Source of the DNA: [Muricauda] lutisoli (nom. illeg.)
GTDB lineage: Bacteria; Bacteroidota; Bacteroidia; Flavobacteriales; Flavobacteriaceae
Length of the DNA: 64,000 nt
Assembly (NCBI RefSeq): GCF_017313105.1
Contig: NZ_JAFLND010000001.1
Location: 1,329,500-1,393,499 of the forward strand
Direction: 5' to 3'
Numbering within the stretch: the first letter of the stretch is position 1; the number at the start of each line of letters is the position of its first letter. Below, one piece after another: positions 16,968-25,672 of this stretch. The notes beneath the pieces are model-generated. The model made no database searches, was not told the DNA's origin, and saw only the letters and a program-made list of their open reading frames with translations. The position numbers were made by a program, and so were the translations under genes.

Positions 16968-17014
16968 TTAATCCTATTAATCTTTCATTAACCTTTTTGA
17001 TCTTTTGTTAATCC
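16968..17014. promoter_or_regulatory. Phased TTAAYC direct repeats upstream of the two-component operon
   Basis: TTAATCC at 16968, TTAATCT at 16977, TTAACCT at 16988 and TTAATCC at 17008 share one orientation. Their start spacings of 9, 11 and 20 nt place all four on roughly the same helical face. Another ATTAAA lies at 17021. Direct repeats about one turn apart are the usual binding pattern of OmpR-family regulators (family knowledge). The array lies between the kinase gene and a candidate sRNA. Confidence 0.4.
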
Positions 17015-17045
17015 CAATCGATTAAATTAAGGCTTATCTTAGTTG

Positions 17046-17114
17046 GGAGTTTAGTTATAAAATACATTAAGTAGTGAATCTATCGAGCCGGCCTTAAAAA
17101 AGGCCGGTTTTTTT
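17046..17114 (+). ncRNA. Candidate small RNA with its own terminator
   Basis: A strong plus-strand terminator at 17088-17114 has no plus-strand gene before it; the upstream gene (kinase) is on the minus strand. A -7-like box, TATCTTAG (17035-17042, one mismatch to TAnnTTTG), would start transcription about 17046-17050 and give an RNA of roughly 65-70 nt. No open reading frame of useful length is present. Alternatively, the hairpin could insulate cpsB from antisense transcription of the kinase. Class unknown. Confidence 0.4.
17088..17114 (+). terminator. Strong rho-independent terminator with no upstream plus-strand gene
   Basis: CCGGCCTT at 17088-17095 pairs perfectly with AAGGCCGG at 17100-17107 across an AAAA loop and is followed by seven Ts. 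The minus-strand side has no T-run, so it acts on plus-strand transcripts. Confidence 0.85.
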
Positions 17115-17178
17115 GTTTTAATGCCTAACAAACATTTTTATTTGAGTTTTATCATATTAAATGCCCCTCTAGATCCAT

Positions 17179-17186
17179 TATCTTTG
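17179..17186 (+). promoter_or_regulatory. -7 box before the CpsB-type gene
   Basis: TATCTTTG matches TAnnTTTG exactly, 17 nt before the ATG at 17204. A TTG lies too far upstream (17142-17144) for normal spacing. Confidence 0.5.
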
Positions 17187-17203
17187 CAGTCCAAATTTTA
17201 TGC

Positions 17204-17947
17204 ATGTTCAGTTTTTTTGAAAGAAAGATTTATTTGGCCGATTATTTACATGGGCTGGTAGATATACACAATCATCTACTCCCTGGTATTGATGATGGAG
17301 CAAAAACGGTAGACGAATCCATAGCGCTATTGGATGGCTTTGCAGCGTTTGGTGCGACCAATTTTATCTGCACCCCCCATATTATGCACAACCATTATGA
17401 CAATTCCCCCAAAACCATTGGAGATGCATACAACGAACTCACTTTTGAACTGAAAAGAAAAGGGCTATTGGACTTTAAGATTGATTGTGCAGCAGAGCAC
17501 ATGATCGATGACAACTTTGAAAATATTTTGGAGAATCAAAAGGTGATGCCTTTAAAAGACGAGTATCTACTTATTGAAATGTCCTATCTTCAGCCTTCTT
17601 TTAATTTTGACACCGCTGTTGAACAAATCGCAAAACACCGATTTTTTCCAATTTTAGCGCATCCAGAAAGATACATGTACTACCATGGGAAATATGGTAA
17701 GTATCCTTCGATGAAATCAAATGGTATCTTATTCCAACTCAATTTGCTTTCCCTAAGTTCAGAATCTTATGGTCTAGAGGTACATAAAATGGCCGAAAAA
17801 TTATTGAAAGACGGTTTAATTGATTTTGTGGGAACCGATGTTCATAACCTAAGGCAGCTTGGATTATTAAAAGAAATTAAGCTGTCTAAAAAAATCTTAA
17901 ATCTGTTACTTCCCAATATTGAAAATACGATTCAAGCTTTCTATTGA
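17204..17947 (+). CDS. CpsB/YwqE-type PHP-domain tyrosine-protein phosphatase
   Basis: A 247-residue Mn-dependent phosphatase of the PHP superfamily. It removes phosphate from the tyrosine cluster of BY-kinases that control polysaccharide polymerisation. Metal ligands are visible in DIHNHLLPGIDDGA (residues 20-33), TPHIMHNHYD, AEHMIDD, LAHPERY and GTDVHNL. The length is normal for the family. It is encoded tail to tail with its likely substrate kinase (wzc-type, minus strand), the two stop codons abutting without a gap. It has its own promoter box. Confidence 0.95.
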   Translation: MFSFFERKIYLADYLHGLVDIHNHLLPGIDDGAKTVDESIALLDGFAAFGATNFICTPHIMHNHYDNSPKTIGDAYNELTFELKRKGLLDFKIDCAAEHMIDDNFENILENQKVMPLKDEYLLIEMSYLQPSFNFDTAVEQIAKHRFFPILAHPERYMYYHGKYGKYPSMKSNGILFQLNLLSLSSESYGLEVHKMAEKLLKDGLIDFVGTDVHNLRQLGLLKEIKLSKKILNLLLPNIENTIQAFY

Positions 17948-20314
17948 TCAAGCGAATTTCCACCATTTTTTCGTGGATTTCCCATAGCCGTAACCATATT
18001 TTCCACCGTAGCCTAAATTGTTTTGCTTTACGTTGTTTACAACGAAAGACAAACCTTTAAGTTTTCCTTCCGCTTTAAGTTTAACCGGGAAGTCAAGTAC
18101 CTTCTTCTCTGTACTGTTTGCCTTAACCACATAAAGAATTTGACTGGCATACTCACTAATCAATAGTGTATCGGTCACAACCATCAACGGTGCCGTATCC
18201 ACGATCACATAATCATAAAGTTCGGATGCTCTTTCAAATAGGTCACCCATTCTATCCTTCATTAATAACTCTGATGGGTTGGGTGGAATTTTCCCTGAAA
18301 AGATAATATCAATCGAATTTTCATTGACTTGAGCAGGATTTGTTATATCATGAATGGTCAATTTAGAATTGACAAGGTATTCGGTCAAACCATCCTTGGT
18401 GCTTCTTCTTGGCTTCATTTTATCAGTTTTAACCATGTCATCAGTAGTAAAGAAGTCATATAACTTAGGGTTTCTGATATCAGCACCGATAAGCAAAACT
18501 TTTTTGCCCGTATTGGCATAAATAGCAGCTAGGTTAGAAGAAAGCAAGGTTTTGCCCTCTCCCGGCACACTGGATGTAATGAATATGATGTTATTGAAGG
18601 TGGATTTATGAGACTTCTGAATGTAGTTCAGATTGGTCCGTAATATCCTCAAGGATTCCGCTAAAACAGATCTATCTTCTTTTTTGACCAACCTTGTATC
18701 CTTTTTTCCCAATTTGGGAATCTCTACAATTACAGGAATGTCTCCGGCAATATGCTCCAAATCCAATTTGTTATGGACCTTATTGTCCAACTGGTCTTTG
18801 ACATAAATTACTGAAAATGGAACTATCAATCCAAGAATAAGCGCCGCTAGATAGGTTATCATCCGTTTGGGTTCCACAGGCAATGGATTAGCCAAATAAG
18901 CATTGTCAACAATTCTTGCTTTGGGTGAAGCAGAGGCAAAAGCGATTTGTGCCTCTTCACGTTTTTGCAACAAGTAAATATAGAGTCCCTCGGTAGTTTG
19001 CTGTTCTCTAGAAATATTCCTCAATGCCCGTTCGGCGCCTGGGGTGGCGTAGATTCTAGAGTTGATCTGGGATAATTGTTTGCTCAAACTATTGACCCTC
19101 AAATTCAAGTTGTTGGTAACATTGTTTAAACTTGACTGCATTCCACGTTTCAAACTTTCCAATTGTTGATCTAATTCCACAATCACAGGGTTTCTTTCAT
19201 TGGAACTTTCCAACAACCGGTTTCTTCTTGCAACCAATTCATTATAACGTGTAGCAATATTGTCTATACTAGGATCCGTAAGGCCAGCATTTGGTATAAT
19301 CTCATAACCTTCCTGTTCACTCAACATATTTTGCATGGAAGAAGCAATATTCAGCTGAATATTTGCATTTTGCAGTTCGGCTTCACTAGCCGCACTTTGT
19401 TGAAAATTCACACTGGATTGCGATGCCAAATCGGCAATTCCCCTGCTTTCTTTAAAGGTTTCAGCCGTTTCCTCAACAGAGGAAAGATCGGAATAAATAT
19501 CTGCAATACGATCATTTATGAATTGACTGGTTCTATCAGCAATAGTTTTTTTATCCTTAACCTCATTCTCATTATTTTGCTGTATCAAGGAGTTAAGGAC
19601 GTCAATCCCACGTTGAGGGATAGCATCTTGCAGAGAAATATTCATTATTCTAGAAAATTCATCCACCGTAGACACCTCTACATTGGTTCTGTAAATTTGG
19701 GCAACAAAAGGAACAGGCCTGATCGTTACCAGAATATTCTGGTTTAAAAATCTGTTTAAATACTCAATATTAGGTGTAATTATTATGTCTCCAATAACAT
19801 TCGTTTTGATGTTGGACCCAAAAGGTATTCTTTTCTCGGCTGCATCTTCTTCAACCGCATATGTAAATTCATTTTCATTTAATATTTTAATGTAAAATGA
19901 AAATTCACTTTTGTTTTGAATAGAATCTTCTGCCAAAAAATTAATAGCAACTGGATAATTTGGATAAATTCCTGTATTTCTCAAGTTGCCCAATAATTGG
20001 TATGAGACGTTTAATTTTAATTTCTGAACAACCTTAATAAAATTATCTCGAGATTTTAAAAGTTCTATTTCATCCGACATTTCCGTGCTTCCCTTACCAC
20101 TAAAAACATTCAAATCTTTTAAAACACTGAGTTCTGAAACCGAATTATTTTCTTCAACCACCTGAATTTTAGCATTTAACTGATACTTTGGTGTTGTATA
20201 TCTTAACTTAAGAAAAGCAAGAACCAAGGCAATTACAACTGCAATTGCAAACCAATGCCAATTTTTCAAATACTTATTTAAAAGGGCTTTCAAATCAAAA
20301 TCAGAATTGTTCAT
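17948..20314 (-). CDS. Wzc-type polysaccharide co-polymerase and tyrosine autokinase
   Basis: A 788-residue inner-membrane protein. A Wzz domain lies between two transmembrane helices (about residues 20-37 and 485-505), with a long periplasmic coiled-coil region and a GNVR-like segment before the second helix. The cytoplasmic BY-kinase domain carries Walker A (TSSVPGEGKTLLSSNLA, about 575-590) and Walker A' (LLIGADIRNPKLYDFF), and DYVIVDTAPL is the Walker B region. It ends in a tyrosine cluster (GYGGKYGYGYGK, four Tyr) that is autophosphorylated. With Wza it forms the export machine and controls chain length. It is last in the operon DegT-CapD-Wza-Wzc. Confidence 0.96.
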   Translation of the reverse strand: MNNSDFDLKALLNKYLKNWHWFAIAVVIALVLAFLKLRYTTPKYQLNAKIQVVEENNSVSELSVLKDLNVFSGKGSTEMSDEIELLKSRDNFIKVVQKLKLNVSYQLLGNLRNTGIYPNYPVAINFLAEDSIQNKSEFSFYIKILNENEFTYAVEEDAAEKRIPFGSNIKTNVIGDIIITPNIEYLNRFLNQNILVTIRPVPFVAQIYRTNVEVSTVDEFSRIMNISLQDAIPQRGIDVLNSLIQQNNENEVKDKKTIADRTSQFINDRIADIYSDLSSVEETAETFKESRGIADLASQSSVNFQQSAASEAELQNANIQLNIASSMQNMLSEQEGYEIIPNAGLTDPSIDNIATRYNELVARRNRLLESSNERNPVIVELDQQLESLKRGMQSSLNNVTNNLNLRVNSLSKQLSQINSRIYATPGAERALRNISREQQTTEGLYIYLLQKREEAQIAFASASPKARIVDNAYLANPLPVEPKRMITYLAALILGLIVPFSVIYVKDQLDNKVHNKLDLEHIAGDIPVIVEIPKLGKKDTRLVKKEDRSVLAESLRILRTNLNYIQKSHKSTFNNIIFITSSVPGEGKTLLSSNLAAIYANTGKKVLLIGADIRNPKLYDFFTTDDMVKTDKMKPRRSTKDGLTEYLVNSKLTIHDITNPAQVNENSIDIIFSGKIPPNPSELLMKDRMGDLFERASELYDYVIVDTAPLMVVTDTLLISEYASQILYVVKANSTEKKVLDFPVKLKAEGKLKGLSFVVNNVKQNNLGYGGKYGYGYGKSTKKWWKFA

Positions 20315-20364
20315 ATAAATTGGAGCGTATTAATTTAACCTGTTGAAATAAGGTGTTTGAAATA

Positions 20365-21132
20365 TTAATTTCTAGTTAACAGGATTATGGTTGAAGTGAT
20401 CAACAATGAGGCAATAGAAAAGGTTATGTTTGCTCTTTGATCCAAATTAGATTGTACTTTACCTGATTTGTTGGGCTCTATGTATACCACGTCGTTTTGC
20501 GTTAAATAGTATACTGGTGATTTTAGAGCATCCTTGCTATTGAGATTTATTCTATTATAGACCTTGGTTCCGTCAAAATCCCTGATTACCATCACATTGT
20601 CGCGTCTACCTTTAATATTGATATCCCCAGCATACCCTAAAGCCTCCATAATCGTAATTTGTTCACCATTGATAGGGTAAGTCCCAGGACGGTTAACAGC
20701 ACCCAAAATGGTCACTGTAAAATTTCGAATCCTAATATTGATTATAGGATCCTTTAAGTAATCTGACAATTTTTCCCTCAATAATGCTTTAGTTTCACTT
20801 GGAGATAGACCTTCAATCTTTATTTTTCCGATTACAGGAAAGTCAATTTCACCATTTTCATCCACCAAATAGTTAACTTGTTCCGGACGCATTGACAACC
20901 CACCTTCTTCTGCTCCTCTAAATAGATTAAAAGGTGCGCTTGCCTCAGGGTCCAATGTTGAAACATGGATACTGACCAGATCATCTACTTTAAACTTGGA
21001 AGTAAATGTATTATCATCAACCAATGTTTCAAATTGGGTAGCGTCTTGAAAATAAACTACATCTTGTGTGGAGCCACAAGAATACATCAGGCATACCAAT
21101 ATTACATATGCCAATTTTAATTTTAGGTTCAT
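20365..21132 (-). CDS. Wza-type polysaccharide export lipoprotein
   Basis: A 255-residue outer-membrane export protein. The lipoprotein signal ends in CLMYSC (Cys19). The Poly_export domain is seen around DLVSIHVSTLDPEASAPFN and GEIDFPVIGKIKIEGLSPSE, then an SLBB domain (VTILGAVNRPGTYPING). The C-terminal hydrophobic stretch (FSIASLLITSTIILL) resembles the helix that makes the outer-membrane pore in Wza relatives. It lies 50 nt before wzc and 12 nt after the CapD-type gene in the operon. Confidence 0.95.
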   Translation of the reverse strand: MNLKLKLAYVILVCLMYSCGSTQDVVYFQDATQFETLVDDNTFTSKFKVDDLVSIHVSTLDPEASAPFNLFRGAEEGGLSMRPEQVNYLVDENGEIDFPVIGKIKIEGLSPSETKALLREKLSDYLKDPIINIRIRNFTVTILGAVNRPGTYPINGEQITIMEALGYAGDINIKGRRDNVMVIRDFDGTKVYNRINLNSKDALKSPVYYLTQNDVVYIEPNKSGKVQSNLDQRANITFSIASLLITSTIILLTRN

Positions 21133-21144
21133 GGTACTTAAAAT

Positions 21145-23091
21145 TTAGCTGTTTAGTTGGGGAAAATTTACTTTGGATTCCTTTATGGTTTCTGGATTTG
21201 ATTTCTTTTCGTCCAATTTACAAAAATCTGAATTGTTGGAAATATATTCCGGAACAATGTTTTTCATCAATTGAACTACATTATCCTTAAAGAAAAGATT
21301 GGAGATACAAAGCTCGTCTATTAAGGTACGAACTTTGGGGTAATTGATTTCTCTTACCTTACTGATCATAATTTTATCATGATACGTAGGAAGGGTATTT
21401 TCACCATTGGCCAAAAGCTCTTCATATAACTTTTCCCCCGGCCTCAAACCGGTAATCTTAATATCAATATCATCGGGGTATTGCAGTCCTGAAAGCCTAA
21501 TCATATTCTTGGCCAAATCCATGATTTTTACAGATTCCCCCATGTCGAAGATAAAGATCTCCCCACCTTTTCCCATGGCACCAGCTTCCAATACCAACTG
21601 GGATGCTTCTGGAATGGTCATGAAATACCGTGTAATATCTTTATGGGTCACTGTTAATGGTCCTCCTTTTTCTATTTGTTTTCTGAACAATGGTATTACC
21701 GACCCATTGGACCCTAGCACATTTCCAAATCGGGTAGTGATAAATTTGGTTTTGCCTTCCTGCTGTCTGCAACTAATATACATCTCTGCAATACGTTTGG
21801 TAGCTCCCATAATGTTGGTTGGGTTCACCGCTTTGTCCGTAGAAACAAAAACAAACTTTTCCACTTCGTATTCAGATGCAAGGTCAACAATGGTCTTGGT
21901 CCCTGCTACATTTATTTTCACCGCTTCATAAGGATTCTGTTCCATGAGCGGGACATGTTTATATGCCGCAGCATGAAATATCCTATCGGGCTGGTATTGC
22001 TCAAACAGCACACGCATTTTGTTTTTATCCCTTATATCGCTGACGATGGGAACAAAGTTGAAAAAACCAACCTGTTTTAATTCTTGTTGCAGGTCATATA
22101 GTGCAGATTCTGCCTGATCTATAATAATCAAAGAACGATAATTGTACTTACAGATCTGTCTCACCAATTCACTTCCAATAGACCCTGCTCCTCCAGTAAC
22201 CATAATAACTTTGTCATCAAAATCCTTCATCACCTTACTGTTCTTGATTTCAATTGGAGGTCGATCCAATAAATCCTCAATCTGGACTCGCTTGATCTGA
22301 GATACTTTCAATTCTCCATTGATCCAATCTTCTACTGGTGGAACTATTTTTACATTTACGGGCAAATCAACAATTTCATTAACCAAGGTCCTCAACCGTT
22401 TCGGGTTAATCGTCTGAATGGAGAAAATAACTTCTGAAACATTATTGAACTTGATAAAGTCTTCTGTCAGTATGGATTTATCATATACTTTGACCCCATT
22501 TATCTGTTTACCGACTTTTTGCAGGTTGTTGTCAACAAAACCAATTACTTTCACTCCCATTTTCGAGTGATTCGTCAATGTATTGTATGTAATGATGCCC
22601 GACTCCCCAGCGCCATAAATTATAAGGTTCTTTGATGGTGCCTGACCACTTTTCATTATACTTTCAAAAGCTATTTTGAAAACAAATCTGGACGCTGCAA
22701 GTCCCAAAAATGCCAATAAGCTATTAATGATAATAATGGACAATGGAATTGTAAATCTATCTACCAACTCCAAATATCTATTTGCCAAAACAACCGCAAT
22801 GGCACCGATACTGGCCAAACATACCGCATTAAAAATGGCATATACGTCTTTAATCCCAGTATGCCTTACCACCCCCTTGTAGCTCCCGGAAATCAAGAAA
22901 GCAGCCAAAAACAGTAATACTATGACCGGAAGCTGGGCCCACAACCGCTGTACATCGAAATTGAAACTTAGGTTGAACCTAATAAAGTACGCCAAAATGA
23001 ACGAAAAGGAAATAATGCAAAGGTCTATGAAAAGTACCGTCCATTTGGAAGCATATCGCCTACCACCCCTAAAAAAGAATTCCTTAATCAT
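21145..23091 (-). CDS. CapD/PglF/WbpM-type UDP-N-acetylhexosamine 4,6-dehydratase
   Basis: A 648-residue membrane protein. Four N-terminal transmembrane helices are followed by a CoA-binding-like Rossmann region (YGAGESGIITYNTL) and a C-terminal SDR domain. The NAD motif is TGGAGSIGSE (about residue 298). The catalytic region reads STDKAVNPTNIMGATK, where Met replaces the usual Tyr of YxxxK, a known feature of this subfamily. It converts UDP-GlcNAc to the 4-keto-6-deoxy sugar. The DegT aminotransferase gene ends with a 4-nt ATGA overlap on its start, linking dehydration to amination. Confidence 0.94.
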   Translation of the reverse strand: MIKEFFFRGGRRYASKWTVLFIDLCIISFSFILAYFIRFNLSFNFDVQRLWAQLPVIVLLFLAAFLISGSYKGVVRHTGIKDVYAIFNAVCLASIGAIAVVLANRYLELVDRFTIPLSIIIINSLLAFLGLAASRFVFKIAFESIMKSGQAPSKNLIIYGAGESGIITYNTLTNHSKMGVKVIGFVDNNLQKVGKQINGVKVYDKSILTEDFIKFNNVSEVIFSIQTINPKRLRTLVNEIVDLPVNVKIVPPVEDWINGELKVSQIKRVQIEDLLDRPPIEIKNSKVMKDFDDKVIMVTGGAGSIGSELVRQICKYNYRSLIIIDQAESALYDLQQELKQVGFFNFVPIVSDIRDKNKMRVLFEQYQPDRIFHAAAYKHVPLMEQNPYEAVKINVAGTKTIVDLASEYEVEKFVFVSTDKAVNPTNIMGATKRIAEMYISCRQQEGKTKFITTRFGNVLGSNGSVIPLFRKQIEKGGPLTVTHKDITRYFMTIPEASQLVLEAGAMGKGGEIFIFDMGESVKIMDLAKNMIRLSGLQYPDDIDIKITGLRPGEKLYEELLANGENTLPTYHDKIMISKVREINYPKVRTLIDELCISNLFFKDNVVQLMKNIVPEYISNNSDFCKLDEKKSNPETIKESKVNFPQLNS

Positions 23092-24221
23092 TTGAGTTCG
23101 TTTTTAATGATTTCACAAATTCGCTCCAAATCATCTATTTCGAGACTGCTGCCGCTAGGCAAGCATAACCCTCTTTCAAATAGATCTTCACTAACTCCAT
23201 TAACGAACGAAGCATTCTTTTCGAATACCGGTTGCAAATGCATGGGCTTCCATAAAGGTCTAGACTCTATGTTCTCTTTCTCTAGGGCTGTTCTTAAGTT
23301 TTCCCTTACTTTAAAAGATGGGGTCAAAATACAGGTGAGCCACCTATTGGAATAACTTCCTTCTGGTTCATTGATAAATGTGATATCAGTCAAGTTTGAA
23401 AGGTGCTCTTTATAATATTGAAAATTATGTCTTCGAGCCGCCACTCTATCTTTCAGAACTTCCATTTGACCTCGACCAATTCCGGCCAGTACATTGCTCA
23501 TCCTATAATTGTAACCAATATGGGAATGCTGATAATGTGGAGCATCATCCCTGGCCTGAGTAGCCAAAAAAACTGCCTTTTCCTTGGTCTTTTGGTCTTT
23601 GCACAACAAGGCTCCACCACCAGAAGTGGTTATAATTTTGTTTCCATTAAAGGATAAAATCCCAACATCGCCAAAACTTCCGCAATTAAAACCTCTGTAA
23701 GAGCTGCCCAAAGCCTCTGCGCTATCTTCGATAACAGGAATATCATAATTCCGTGCTACCTCATGAACCTCATCCACTTTATAGGGCATTCCATATAAAT
23801 GTACCGCTACAATGGCCTTTGGTTTTTTTCCATGGGCCATTCTATCCTTAATTGCTTCTTCCAAAAGTATAGGTGAGATATTCCAGGTATCCTCTTCACT
23901 GTCTACGAATATGGGAGATGCTCCCAAATAAGTGATAGGGTTTGCCGAAGCCGAAAAGGTAAAACTTTGACAGATTACTTCGTCTCCTTCACTTACTCCC
24001 AAAAGCTCCAGCCCTAAATGTATAGCTGAGGTTCCCGAGCTTAAGCATGCGGCGTGGGTATTATTTCCTACAAAATCTTCAATTGATTTTTCAAATTGTT
24101 GGACGTTAGGGCCCAAAGGGGCTATCCAATTGGTATCAAAGGCCTCCTTTACATAGGCTTCTTCATTTCCTCCCATATGAGGAGGTGACAACCAAATTTT
24201 CTTTAACACTGTGGTTTCCAT
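23088..24221 (-). CDS. DegT/DnrJ/EryC1-family sugar aminotransferase
   Basis: A 377-residue PLP enzyme that aminates a keto-sugar nucleotide, most likely the 4-keto-6-deoxy product of the adjacent CapD/PglF-type enzyme. That would make a UDP-bacillosamine-type precursor. Marks are SSGTSAIHLGLELL (phosphate cup), EDSAEALGS, and the PLP Lys in FNGNKIITTSGGG (about residue 190). An N-terminal extension of the frame to 24311 is disregarded; the ATG at 24221 gives METTVLKKIWLSPPHMGG, the usual start of the family. It is the first gene of the four-gene minus-strand operon. Confidence 0.93.
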   Translation of the reverse strand: METTVLKKIWLSPPHMGGNEEAYVKEAFDTNWIAPLGPNVQQFEKSIEDFVGNNTHAACLSSGTSAIHLGLELLGVSEGDEVICQSFTFSASANPITYLGASPIFVDSEEDTWNISPILLEEAIKDRMAHGKKPKAIVAVHLYGMPYKVDEVHEVARNYDIPVIEDSAEALGSSYRGFNCGSFGDVGILSFNGNKIITTSGGGALLCKDQKTKEKAVFLATQARDDAPHYQHSHIGYNYRMSNVLAGIGRGQMEVLKDRVAARRHNFQYYKEHLSNLTDITFINEPEGSYSNRWLTCILTPSFKVRENLRTALEKENIESRPLWKPMHLQPVFEKNASFVNGVSEDLFERGLCLPSGSSLEIDDLERICEIIKNELK

Positions 24222-24563
24222 TTCAGTTTTGGGTTGATATAAGTAGGTGAGAATCAAATTCTCGATTATAAAAGTAAGAGTAATTTTCACCCATAAAATG
24301 ATTTCAGTCACCTATTCGGTCAAGATGTGAAATAATCGATTAAGTGTTTATAATTGGTAAAAAACCTTCAGTAAATATGAGCAATCGGTCACATTTCTCT
24401 CAGAGTGATTTAATAAACTTAATTATGATGTACAATCACAAACAAACCATTAATGCCTATTTTTTTTGAAGTAAATAATCAATGAGCGAATTGGTTAAAT
24501 ATTTTTGCTTGCATCGCAATAATTTTTTAATCATTTACTTTACATATAAACTCATAAACTAAA
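24222..24563. other. Divergent intergenic region at the head of the polysaccharide locus
   Basis: This AT-rich 342-nt gap separates the minus-strand export operon from the plus-strand variable cluster and must hold both promoters. On the plus strand a perfect -7 box is visible. On the minus strand I found no convincing CAAAnnTA. No open reading frame or hairpin is obvious. Confidence 0.6.
24500..24507 (+). promoter_or_regulatory. -7 box before the esterase-like gene
   Basis: TATTTTTG matches TAnnTTTG, 57 nt before the TTG start at 24564. No TTG is at ideal spacing, so support is partial. Confidence 0.35.
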
Positions 24564-25562
24564 TTGAAGACAAAGTCAATATATATCATTGTAATCGGTG
24601 TTTTAATATCTCTGTTAGTATTCTATGACTTTAATCAAGCCAAATATGCCAAGAAAGCAGTTCTTATAACTACTCGACTAGTTGACCCACCAAATAAATG
24701 GAATAGGGGTTTTAAAAAAGTTAAGATAAAGAGTAGGTTCACAAAGCATAAACAATATGCCTATTTCCATAAAACACTGGACAAAGAAGCCAGACCTCTT
24801 GTTGTAAGTCTTCACACATGGGGCGGTGACTATGCGCAACCAGACCCTTTGTCCCAGTTGTGTCTTGAAAATAATCTGAATTATATTCACCCCAACTTTA
24901 ATGGTCCAAACAACAATCCCAACTCCTGCTGCAGTAATCTTGTTATTGGCCAAATAGATGAAGCTATCAATTTTGCAATACAAAATTCCAATGTCGATAT
25001 ATCAAACATTCATGTTATCGGTTTAAGTGGGGGTGGTTATACAGCAATGTGTCACTACCTATTATCTGGATACCAAGTAGCAAGCTACCAATCTTGGGTC
25101 GGCATATCGGATTTGGAGTCTTGGTATTATCAAAGTATCAGTAAAGAAAGTCCGTCTTGGAAAGATATACTGGCCTGTACAGAATCCAAAGACAGCTTGA
25201 ACATTACTGAAGCCCAAAGAAGGTCCCCCTTACACATGCCAATATCAGAGGAAAAATTAATGGCGACAGAATTTAATTTATATACTGGCATTCACGATGG
25301 TAACCAGGGAAATGTTCCCATCACACAATCAATTAATTTTTACAATAAAATTGTTAGCAAACTGTATAAAGATAAACCATCCAAAATGGTTACTATTGAA
25401 GAAACACTATACTTACTCGAAAATAGAAGAGCATTGGATAAATACGATTCCATCAGTGATAGGGCTGTTTTTTTTGCGAAAAAGAACCCAAACGTAAATC
25501 TGTTCATTTTTGAAGGAGAACATGAGATATTACCAGAACATGCAATCTTGAGTATCTTATAA
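24564..25562 (+). CDS. Alpha/beta-hydrolase (esterase-like), membrane anchored
   Basis: A 332-residue protein. An N-terminal hydrophobic helix (IYIIVIGVLISLLVFYDF) is a likely anchor or signal. An alpha/beta-hydrolase domain follows, with oxyanion region SLHTWGGDYAQP, nucleophile Ser155 in GLSGGGYTA, and a candidate catalytic His in FEGEHEIL. A CC pair (NPNSCCSNL) could be structural. The start is a TTG: an in-frame stop (TAA at 24555-24557) lies just upstream, and the next in-frame ATG is inside the hydrolase fold. Acting outside the membrane, it might remove ester groups from the polysaccharide. The substrate is inferred from context only. Confidence 0.78.
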   Translation: MKTKSIYIIVIGVLISLLVFYDFNQAKYAKKAVLITTRLVDPPNKWNRGFKKVKIKSRFTKHKQYAYFHKTLDKEARPLVVSLHTWGGDYAQPDPLSQLCLENNLNYIHPNFNGPNNNPNSCCSNLVIGQIDEAINFAIQNSNVDISNIHVIGLSGGGYTAMCHYLLSGYQVASYQSWVGISDLESWYYQSISKESPSWKDILACTESKDSLNITEAQRRSPLHMPISEEKLMATEFNLYTGIHDGNQGNVPITQSINFYNKIVSKLYKDKPSKMVTIEETLYLLENRRALDKYDSISDRAVFFAKKNPNVNLFIFEGEHEILPEHAILSIL

Positions 25563-25672
25563 AGTAAACAAAGATTGAATTTAATCGAAGTTTTAGGTAG
25601 ATAGTCATCATATTTACACCCCTCCATTTCATTTTTCACATCTTTGTGTCCATAGTTTAATCACAATATATT

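Noticed and set aside
21407..21931. A 174-codon plus-strand frame opposite the CapD/PglF-type gene
   Set aside because: Shadow of the conserved SDR domain; no plausible protein features.
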